Assembly (NCBI GenBank): GCA_032718475.1 | Contig: JAUCBJ010008124.1 | Coordinates: forward strand, 1 to 42,500 | Length of the DNA: 42,500 bases | Source of the DNA: Nemertoderma westbladi | Lineage: Eukaryota > Xenacoelomorpha > Nemertodermatida > Nemertodermatidae | Direction: 5' to 3' | Shown: piece by piece, positions 33,332 to 40,686 of the stretch | Layout: each line of letters opens with the position of its first letter | Position numbering within the stretch: the first letter of the stretch is position 1 | The notes under the pieces: model-generated | Seen by the model: only the letters and a program-made list of their open reading frames with translations | Told to the model about the DNA's origin: nothing | Database searches by the model: none | Program-made: the position numbers and the translations under genes

Positions 33332-36300
33332 ATTATGCGTTGAGCAATAATATCTGCTCGCGATGTGTAATGAGTGGACATAGAGCAAGGGAGTGCAAGG
33401 AGAAGCCGACAAAATTTGGTCAGAGAAGAGGCCAAACGATGGCGACGAGCACAGTAGGAGCGAAGAAGAGAGGAACGGTGCTACTTGGAGTAGTACCCGT
33501 GCGAGTGATTGGGGAAGGCAATCGATCAATAACAACGCTAATGCTGGTTGATAGTGGAGCTGCCTTCACATTAGTCGAGGAATGGGTGGCCGAAGAGATA
33601 GGATTGAGAACGAGGCCAAGCAGAATGGCGGTAACAACCATCTCTAGCAAAGATGAGATCCTAGAGATGAGGACAGGACGGTGCGCAATTGCAGCAGTGG
33701 CACCAGGATGCGATTATGGGGCAACCATCGACCCCATCCAAGTAATAGAGTCAATTAACATCAATGCCAGGCGGCCAACCAACATCGAGGTCGAGCAATA
33801 CAAATTCCTGGACGACATTGACTTCTCGATCCCAGACGTGTACGTTAGGAAGGTATCCATCATAGTAGGAATGGACTGCCCGACGGCCCACGAAAGAATG
33901 CAAACGGTCTTCGGCGAAGACAAGCAGAGTGACCCGGTGGCCATACTAACACCATTCGGGTGGACGCTGAGTGGTCCAATTAAGAGCAAGATACCATTCA
34001 GGATGTCGGAGACATCAGGATGCATGTTCGCGGGAACAATGCAGGAAATGGGTGATGAGGGAGCAGAGGAGCAGCTTAAAAGACTGCTCAGACAAGACTT
34101 TGAGGGACTGAAAGAGACCGGGGTCGGGACCTCGGTAGAAGACAAGCAGGCTCTACAAAGCGTGGAGGAATCGATGACGTGTGATGAGGGGCGGTATACA
34201 ATAGGAATGGTATGGAAACTACCGAAGATACCGCTACCCGATAATAGAGGGATGGTACTCACGAGACTCCGCAAGCTGAAACAAACACTAAAACGGAGCC
34301 CCGAGAAGAATGAGTACATCCACAGGACGATTAAGAAGTACGTCGAGAAAGGATGGGCCGTGGAGTTACCGGTCGACGAGCCGAACACGGACAGGACATA
34401 TTACCTGCCACTACACGTGGCCATAGACCCAAAGAAAGGTAAACTACGGATGGTAGTCGACGCATCGGCAAAGACAGACGGAAAATGCTTAAACGATTAC
34501 CTGTTAGAAGGCCCAAACATATACAATTCGGGCATAGAGGTGCTACTTAGATTTCGAAATGGGAAACACGCCTTCACGTGTGACATAGAAGGCATGTTCA
34601 ACCAAGTCCGTGTAACGGAAGAAGATAGCGACAGTCAACGCTTCATATGGTATAACGGCGAGGAAGAACCGCCGATAATACCAGCATATAAGATGGTAGT
34701 ACAGAACATGGGGGCCAAGTCGTCTTCATTTACGACGACTATGGCAGTGAGAGACACAGTGAAAGGGAAGGAAGATAGATACAGCAGTAGGGCCGTCGAT
34801 ATGATTCGATGTGGCTTCTACATAGACGACGGAATTGAATCTGGAAATACGGTTAAAGAAATACTGGACACAGGGCGCGAGGTTCGCGACATCCTAAAAG
34901 GATCCGGTTTTAACCTGACCAAATTCCAATCCAGTTCGGAAGAATTTATCAAGGCGATAGAGGACAAGAGGCCAGAATCGACCATGGATAATCCCACAAT
35001 GGCCAAAGGGCAGGACATGGCGATTAAAAGAACAGAATCTCAACAGAAGGCGTTGGGAATCGTGTGGGATAGAGAGACAGACGAACTTAAATATCAGCTG
35101 AGCCAGGAGGGCGCAGACATCCACACGAAGAGGGGCTATGTATCGTATATAGCAAGGATATACGATCCCCTAGGCCTAGCATCCCCATTATTAGTCACGG
35201 GGAAACAGATACTCAAAAGATTATACAAATTGAAGGATGAGTGGGACGTAGAGGTACCAGAGGAAATCAAGAAGCAGTGGAGCAAGTGGACAAGAGACTT
35301 GGAGAAGATGGGAACATACAACATGCCTCGAGTGTATTTCCTGGATGGGAACATGACGAGTCTGGACCTACACATGTTCTCCGATGCGTCGTTGGAGGCG
35401 TACGGAGCGGCACTCTATTTAGTACAACGAGAGGGGGCTCATAAGCCCAGACTAGCCTTTAGCAAAGCAAAGTCAACGCCGCCAGATTCAGCATCAGTTC
35501 CCAAGTTAGAATTGACAGCTGCGAGACTAGGAGTTAGAGCCACAGCCTACCTAGTGGATACTATTCCCAACATAGTGGAGACACACTACTGGACGGACTC
35601 CATGGTAGTGCTTGGTTGGCTACATAACGAAAGGACGAGATACCCGATATTCGTCGCAAATAGAGTGGACGAAATAAGGGCGACCACAGAACTGGAAAGG
35701 TGGCACTACTGCCCAACAGACGAGAACCCAGCGGACTTGCTGTCGAGGGGCGTAGAACGCCACACTTTCCTGAAGAAGGAAGTATTGTGGCAGCATGGGC
35801 CACAATTTCTGAGCGATAAGGAGGCCTGGCCGCCGATGAGAAAGGTGGATCCGGGCTCAGAAGTGGTATCAGAAGGAGAAGAGGGAGATTCAGAGGGAGA
35901 AGAGATATACTCCCAGATGGTGAGGGAGATTAGGGACGTGCAACCAGGACGAGAACTGTGCGATAACCCGACGGATAAACTCCTCAGCTACAGTTCTAGT
36001 TGGTATAAGACCAAGAAACTAGTGGCGTACTGGAGAGCCTTCGGGAATTTCCTTGCGGGAGTCGGCAAGGACAAGAAGATCAGGACAACCATAGATCTGG
36101 AAGGAGCGGCCAAGGCAGTGATCCGCTATGAACAACGGAAGAACTATGGCGACGAGGTGGAACGCGTCGGTAACCAACAGCACCTCCGACGGGACAGCGA
36201 GTTGATTACGCTGTCGCCACAACTCAATGACGACGGGATTCTAGTAATGAATTCTAGGGTGGGATACAACAATAGCATAGTCGTACCACCGAAACCCATC

Positions 36301-36354
36301 ATCATTCCTACAGGATCGCCAATAGTCCACCAGATTATCTGGGACTTCCCATAA
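33190..36354 (+). CDS. BEL Pol: zinc knuckle, protease, reverse transcriptase, RNase H
   Basis: Long frame in the -1 phase relative to gag (first ATG at 33259). In order: a CX2CX4HX4C knuckle CSRCVMSGHRAREC (33355-33396); aspartic protease with LVDSGAAFTLV (Asp codon 33550); TPFGWTLSGP near 33950, a BEL signature; reverse transcriptase with MVVDASAKT and the catalytic YIDD at 34819-34830; RNase H with Asp at 35383 (FSDAS), Glu near 35509 (KLELTA), Asp at 35596 (WTDSM) and NPADLLSRG near 35730. All key residues are present. It ends at TAA in 36352-36354, inside the integrase zinc-finger region, because the C run at 36348-36350 puts the rest in another frame. It converts genomic RNA to cDNA inside Gag particles. 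Confidence 0.92.
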
Positions 36355-37459
36355 GTCGATATTGCACGGGGGCACCAACCGAACCCTCACAGAGATAAGG
36401 AGGACCTATTGGGTCAAACAATTAAGGAAGAAGGTTAAAGCGGTAGTGGGGCAGTGCCAGACCTGCCGACGAGCGAAGAAGGAGCGAGCCGTACAGGAGA
36501 TGGCGCCACTACCGGCGAGTAGGGTAAGACAGCACGACCCGCCATTTACGCATTGCGGTGTGGACATGTTCGGGCCGATAAAGATCAAAGTGATGCGACA
36601 CACGGAGAAACGCTACGGCATCATCTTCGTATGCAACAACACACGGGCGGTAGGGATAGAACTCGCCCAAGATGCAACTGCATCAGCATTCATTAATGCC
36701 TTAGAAAGGTTTAGGGACTGCAAAGGTGGGACGATCGCAGTGATATACAGCGACAACGGCACCAACTTTGTGGGCGCAGAGAGTGAGATGGCAGAGGCCT
36801 TGGACATCTTGGAGGGAGAAGAAGTCAGGGCAGCCATGAGGCGACGACAAGTAAAGTGGGAGAGAAGGACGCCGTATGCACCACATACACTAGGGTGCGT
36901 CGAGAGACTGGTGGGCAGTTCAAAGCATCTAATGACGAAGCTAATGAACACCCACATGGTCACTGAGGACGTCTTACGGACAGTACTTGCGAAGTGCGAG
37001 GGGATCATTAATAGCAGACCGCTATATCCGGAGAATGATGACCCTGATTCGTTAGACGTGCTGACGCCTAGCCATTTCCTGATGGAAAGGCCAGCGACCA
37101 TCGATATGCGGGGTGTAGACCCAGATGACATACACTCCCGCCAAAGTTGGAAAGTCGCTAAAGCAATAAGCGCAGAGTATTGGAGGAGGTGGGTAGAAGA
37201 ATACCTACCCACGCTCCATAAGCGAAGCAAGTGGAGGAAGCCGAACAGGGAGTTAAGAGTAGGAGATCTCGTAATCGTTACGGATGATACTATCATCAAC
37301 AACCAGTGGCGGTTGGCGAGAGTTGTAGGCACCTACTCCGATGAGGACGGAAGAGTCCGATCGGTAGAAGTGCGGATAGGTGGTAAGATAGGTGCGAAGG
37401 ACAGGAAAACCTACAGGAGAGCAGTAGGCAAATGCTGTCTGCTAGAAGGAGCACCTTAA
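36326..37459 (+). CDS. BEL integrase and C-terminal DUF5641-like domain
   Basis: Reads in the frame one base off from RT/RNase H; open from 36326 with no own ATG near the start. An H-x4-H pair just before HGGTNRT and a CQTC pair (about 36460) form the HHCC zinc finger. The catalytic core has Asp in GVDMFG (about 36563), Asp in YSDNGTNF (36752) and Glu in GCVERLV (36902), with 49 residues between the last two, a wider gap than the D,D-35-E of Copia. The C-terminus GDLVIVTDDTI...QWRLARVVGTY matches the domain that follows integrase in BEL/Pao elements. The 5-bp TAAAC duplication at the element ends is the footprint of this activity. Confidence 0.9.
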   Translation, partial: STRLSGTSHKSILHGGTNRTLTEIRRTYWVKQLRKKVKAVVGQCQTCRRAKKERAVQEMAPLPASRVRQHDPPFTHCGVDMFGPIKIKVMRHTEKRYGIIFVCNNTRAVGIELAQDATASAFINALERFRDCKGGTIAVIYSDNGTNFVGAESEMAEALDILEGEEVRAAMRRRQVKWERRTPYAPHTLGCVERLVGSSKHLMTKLMNTHMVTEDVLRTVLAKCEGIINSRPLYPENDDPDSLDVLTPSHFLMERPATIDMRGVDPDDIHSRQSWKVAKAISAEYWRRWVEEYLPTLHKRSKWRKPNRELRVGDLVIVTDDTIINNQWRLARVVGTYSDEDGRVRSVEVRIGGKIGAKDRKTYRRAVGKCCLLEGAP

Positions 37460-37540
37460 CTTGGAGTTAGAGTAGAGTTTAGTCGTCCAAGATTTGGACT
37501 GAGGGGGGTGGGATTGAGGGCGAGACGCCCTTCCCACACA

Positions 37541-37570
37541 AATAAAATAAAAACAAAATAAAAATAATAA
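37541..37570 (+). promoter_or_regulatory. Cluster of AATAAA-like polyadenylation signals after pol
   Basis: AATAAAATAAAAAC and further AAATAAAAAT words occur about 80 bases after the integrase stop. They could end a pol-length transcript before the accessory region, but A-rich sequence gives such words by chance. Confidence 0.3.
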
Positions 37571-38115
37571 GTACACAGTAGGTACGCAGTTAGTAGGCAG
37601 AGGTTAGTTAAGAGGTACGTAGTACCTAGTTAGTTAGTTAGTTAGGAGGTACGTAGTACTGATAGTTAGTTAGAGAGTTAGAGGGTACGTAGTACCGATA
37701 GTTAGTTAGTTAGTTAGGAGGTACGTAGTACCGTTAGTTAGAGAAGAGTTAGAGGGTATGTAGTACCGTTAGTTAGAGGAGAGTTAGAGGGTACGTAAGT
37801 ACCGTTAGTTAGTTAGAGAGTTAGAGGGTACGTAAGTACCGTTAGTTAGTTAGAGAGTTAGAGTGTACGTAGTACCGTTAGAGTAGAGTTAGAGTTAGGG
37901 TACGTAGTACCGTTAGTTAGAGAAGAGTTAGAGGGTACGTAGTACCGTTAGTTAGAGGAGAGTTAGAGGGTACGTAGTACCATTAGTTAGAGAAGAGTTA
38001 GAGGGTACGTAGTACCGTTAGTTAGAGGAGAGTTAGAGGGTACGTAGTACCGTTAGTTAGAGAAGAGTTAGAGTTAGAGGGTATGTAGTACCGTTAGTTA
38101 GAGAGAGAGAGTAAG
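37571..38115. repeat. 35-bp tandem repeat with GGTACGTAGTACC hairpins
   Basis: About fourteen units built on GTACGTAGTACCGTTAGTTA plus AGAGAAGAGTTAGAGG-like filler, in the BEL 3' region. Each unit contains GGTAC-GTA-GTACC or a close variant (GTATGTAGTACC, GTACGTAAGTACC), able to form a five-pair hairpin. Spacing is mostly 33-38 bases. There is no open frame through it. Confidence 0.85.
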
Positions 38116-38187
38116 TGGTAGAAGGGTATATAAGATATAGATATTAGTTAGCAGTTAGTAGCGTTAGTAGCGAGAGGGGGGCATATG

Positions 38188-38235
38188 AGTACAGCTGGGT
38201 AAATCGTGTGGCCACACGACGCACACTGCTGTACT
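38188..38235. repeat. Symmetric 48-base inverted repeat
   Basis: AGTACAGC (38188-38195), an 8-base spacer, the perfect 16-base palindrome TCGTGTGGCCACACGA (38204-38219), another 8-base spacer, then GCTGTACT (38228-38235), which is the reverse complement of the first block. The RNA could form a two-tier stem with a symmetric internal loop. Confidence 0.8.
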
Positions 38236-38369
38236 GCATAGGCCCACAGAGTAGGCCAGAATGTGGATTAGGGAATAGAATAATCAATAGGAAGCAGTAA
38301 GGTAGTAGGATTGAAATTAAATCAAAATTAAAATTAGAATAAGAATAGGGCTAAGAAGGGGAACAAATT

Positions 38370-38576
38370 ATGGTAACAGTAGTAAGAATAGGCAATAACT
38401 CAGAAATTCAGAAAGAGATAGGCCATCGAACTGAACTTAAACCACCTAAACCCATCACTCATCACGTTTGCGCCTTGGCAAGGCACCACCTACGGGTGAG
38501 CGATCGGGCAGAGTTCGAGATGGCAGGTAAACTTGTGAGAGCGGAGAGAAGCAGAGGAGAGGGAGGAGGAAGCTAG
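38370..38576 (+). CDS. Short possible N-terminal piece of the BEL accessory ORF
   Basis: 68 codons from an ATG with no recognised domain. The following Arg/Glu-rich sequence (38539-38604) reads more naturally in the frame of the next segment, as REAEEREEEARAQ-like coiled coil ending at TAA 38602. I include this frame only because it is the first ATG-initiated one in the 3' region; it may be spurious. Confidence 0.25.
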   Translation: MVTVVRIGNNSEIQKEIGHRTELKPPKPITHHVCALARHHLRVSDRAEFEMAGKLVRAERSRGEGGGS

Positions 38577-38604
38577 GGCGCAGAGCTACGGCTTCGAGGA
38601 ATAA

Positions 38605-39123
38605 GCAGCCTTAGACGAACTTCGTTGGGCTTCGTCAGGGAGTTCGGGGGAGTCTCTAGGGAAAGAACTGGGGTGGACGGTGGGATCACCGAAACAGTCG
38701 ACGTCGGGATTGCAAGCGATGCCCATACCAGCGGGCGCCGAGGGCGAACAACCGCAAAAGAAGTTAAGGGAGTTGGAGGGATGGAGAGCTACGGGCGAGA
38801 GCCAAGGCGGGAAGGGACATAGTGGGTCCACCGGGATACCGGGGTTGGGACCACTGCGAGAGGAGGACGAGGACGACGACGAATTCGGAGAGATGCCGCC
38901 CATCGAGAGGATAGGCCACTCGGACACGGACTGGGTTGGCGGGAGGGTGGTGACGGCCAGTGGGGCGAGAGCCTTCTGGGACAAACCCGGCAAGCGGGCC
39001 TGGGTGCACGAGGAGCCGGCGATGGATTTCGCGGGGAGCACTATCAGGTTGGGCAAGCAACCGGGGACGGCACCACGGGTAGTATTCGGAGAGACGATGC
39101 CCGGGAGGGGCGAGGAGACGTAG
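38605..39123 (+). CDS. BEL accessory ORF, acidic segment
   Basis: Open for about 172 codons between stops (TAA at 38602, TAG at 39121); the first ATG in frame is 38719. Charged and Gly/Ser/Pro-rich, with an acidic patch REEDEDDDEFGE near 38855-38890 and a Trp-containing part (DWVGGRVV, RAFWDKPGKRAW). I do not recognise a family. It lies between integrase and the 3' LTR, where some retroelements carry env-like or accessory genes, but no signal peptide or membrane segment is visible. Continuation into the zinc-knuckle frame downstream is likely but requires a frame change. Confidence 0.5.
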   Translation, partial: AALDELRWASSGSSGESLGKELGWTVGSPKQSTSGLQAMPIPAGAEGEQPQKKLRELEGWRATGESQGGKGHSGSTGIPGLGPLREEDEDDDEFGEMPPIERIGHSDTDWVGGRVVTASGARAFWDKPGKRAWVHEEPAMDFAGSTIRLGKQPGTAPRVVFGETMPGRGEET

Positions 39124-39143
39124 ACAGGGACGCTAACGTCTAG

Positions 39144-39410
39144 AAGTTCGCCTATCAGCGATTCCACAGACCGCGGAGATCGCTTGGGATGAAAGACGAC
39201 GTGGGGCGGGAGACATTGGTACTCGGTTGCGGCTACTGTGGGAGACAGACCCACCAGGAAAGGAGCTGCTTGTACCGGTTCCAGAAAGGGACCAGCTGTC
39301 TCTACTGCCACGAGACGAGCCACAGGATGGGAGCGTGTCCACGGTTGCAGAACCGATGTCCGAAGTGCAACTTTCGGGGACACCACGGACGCCAAGGAGG
39401 GATGGACTGA
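39144..39410 (+). CDS. BEL accessory ORF, zinc-knuckle segment
   Basis: Frame open from 39144 (ATG at 39189) to TGA at 39408. A basic patch (HRPRR, about 39165-39180) precedes two perfect CX2CX4HX4C knuckles, at 39228-39269 (CGYCGRQTHQERSC) and 39297-39338 (CLYCHETSHRMGAC). A third, starting at 39357 (CPKCNFRGH), lacks its last Cys. CCHC arrays bind single-stranded nucleic acid, so the product would be a second nucleocapsid-like protein distinct from the knuckle at the Gag/Pol junction. The long minus-strand frame opposite it is a shadow. Confidence 0.6.
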   Translation, partial: KFAYQRFHRPRRSLGMKDDVGRETLVLGCGYCGRQTHQERSCLYRFQKGTSCLYCHETSHRMGACPRLQNRCPKCNFRGHHGRQGGMD

Positions 39411-40064
39411 GGCATTGATGTAGTGCGCCTGGAAGGCGCCACATGAGACGTGCGAACTATGTACAAATTTAATTAATGCGAATAATCATATAAGTACAAT
39501 TTGTATGTACGTACGTAGCAATCAGTAATCTACAAATATACATTCGGAGTAAGTACTATAGTCATACAACCTTTCTCAATTAGCTACTGGGACTGGGGGG
39601 TAAACTGACTATGGCACTATGGACGAGACACCAGACAATTTCACACTTCTTGAGTGCGACGGCACAAAGAGGGGGGGGGGGGGGGGAGATTCGTCGGAAG
39701 GGATGAGGTAGTCAAAGTGGGGTTGAGGGACGGAGTAGTGAGAGCGAAGTGCGGAGAGAGTGCGGACGCAATTCTAGTGTGGGGGGGGGGGGGAGAATAA
39801 GAGGCTGAGTGGGGGACGAGGAGGTCCGAGTGTATGAGAGAGTTAGGGTGAGAGTGAAGAAGAGATAGGGCGAAAGTGTTGGGGAAACAAAAGTTGCGTG
39901 AGAGGTGAGCGCGATCGGCCCGACATGAGACGCCAGGCACACAGGGTAGCGTTATCATACCCATAGGGAGCGGCCTGGAAAGCCGACTCCGAGAGAAAAG
40001 AATTCCACCCACACACCCGATACTAGATCGGGATCCAGCGGGATTGCAGCGCACTTTTTGGTTG
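39411..40064. other. BEL 3' untranslated region with two poly-G runs
   Basis: No gene is visible. G runs of 16 (39671-39686) and 13 bases (39781-39793) are embedded in purine-rich (GAG/GGGAGAG) sequence. Confidence 0.6.
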
Positions 40065-40101
40065 ATGCTATCTTCTTACCGGGAAGATAGCATGGGGGGA
40101 G
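40065..40101 (+). promoter_or_regulatory. Hairpin plus polypurine tract before the BEL 3' LTR
   Basis: ATGCTATCTTC (40065-40075) and GAAGATAGCAT (40083-40093) form a perfect 11-pair stem with a 7-base loop. It is followed at once by GGGGGGAG (40094-40101), the polypurine tract that primes plus-strand synthesis, ending at the LTR boundary. Confidence 0.8.
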
Positions 40102-40647
40102 TGTTAGCTTATTCAATCCCGCTAACACCCCATAAAGTTAAGCCGATAAGCAATATTGGGAGCCACGAGTTTGGGTAATTAACCAACTCGTGCCATCCCA
40201 ATAAGAATGGGAAGGAAACACACAATGAGGGTCAGGGGCCAAACCCCTAACCCAGAGAGAATAGGTGGAGTGAACGGGAACACTCCAAAGGGCGCCAACA
40301 AGGGTATCAACCAATCAGAGGGGGGAAAGGCATCGATTAGGTAGAGTAACAAGGCCAACCGTGCAATATAGCCAGTTGGCAGTAATCATATCAATTCAGT
40401 TATCTCAGTGCAATACTGGTGCTAGTTTAGGTTACATAGTTTAGCTAGGGAAGGACCGGGACTTTAGTTACCGTATCCCGCCTTCCATATACAACAATTA
40501 TATTATCTCATATCTATACCTATATCTATATCTGTATACCCAAGCATTATATACGACGAACAGCACAAACTCATTCACTCTTTATACACGGCGGGGACGC
40601 GTAAACTAACAACGGATAAACCGGGATCCCTCTTGGATCCCGTCACA
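40102..40647 (+). repeat. BEL 3' LTR (546 bp)
   Basis: Same length and ends as 28191-28736, with about 13 substitutions and no net length change. The U5 hairpin recurs at 40622-40642. It is followed by the TAAAC duplication. Confidence 0.94.
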
Positions 40648-40652
40648 TAAAC
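40648..40652. repeat. BEL target-site duplication, right copy
   Basis: TAAAC, identical to 28186-28190. Confidence 0.9.
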
Positions 40653-40686
40653 AAACTTATATTTTGCCAAATACTAATCATTAACA
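40653..40686 (+). repeat. Copia 3' LTR, last 34 bp
   Basis: Identical to 23424-23457 at the end of the 5' LTR, finishing TTAACA. It is separated from the rest of its LTR by the 12.46-kb BEL element. Confidence 0.92.

Larger units (their letters stand above)
28191..40647 (+). mobile_element. BEL/Pao LTR retrotransposon, 12.46 kb, nested in the Copia 3' LTR
   Basis: Two 546-bp LTRs (TGTTAGC...GTCACA) flank a long internal region. Pol shows the BEL/Pao order protease-RT-RNase H-integrase and family hallmarks such as TPFGWTLSGP, MVVDASAKT and a C-terminal GDLVIVTDD...WRLARVV domain. The element is much longer than the 6-9 kb I expect for the superfamily, because of a repeat-rich gag (about 4.5 kb) and a 2.6-kb 3' region with an accessory reading frame. 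Coding is broken into several frames, mostly next to G or C homopolymers, so it is either recently decayed, error-affected in the assembly, or dependent on frameshifting. The LTRs differ at about 13 of 546 positions. Confidence 0.95.
23248..40686 (+). mobile_element. Ty1/Copia LTR retrotransposon, intact but split by a nested BEL element
   Basis: The element proper is 23248-28190 plus 40653-40686, about 4.98 kb, with the BEL element 28191-40647 and its duplicated TAAAC inside the 3' LTR. It has 210-bp LTRs beginning TGTTA and ending TAACA, a tRNA-iMet-type primer-binding site, one full-length Gag-Pol frame, a polypurine tract and a 5-bp ACCAA target duplication. The LTRs differ at a single position. 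The domain order protease-integrase-RT-RNase H defines Copia. The compact size and metazoan context would fit the GalEa-type branch, which is inference. Before the BEL insertion it was probably autonomous. Confidence 0.95.

Noticed and set aside
38586-39395. Minus-strand 269-codon gene
   Set aside because: It is the shadow of plus-strand frames that contain clear CCHC zinc knuckles.
38605-39410. Envelope-like gene of the BEL element
   Set aside because: No signal peptide, hydrophobic membrane segment or glycosylation-rich ectodomain; the knuckles point to nucleic-acid binding.
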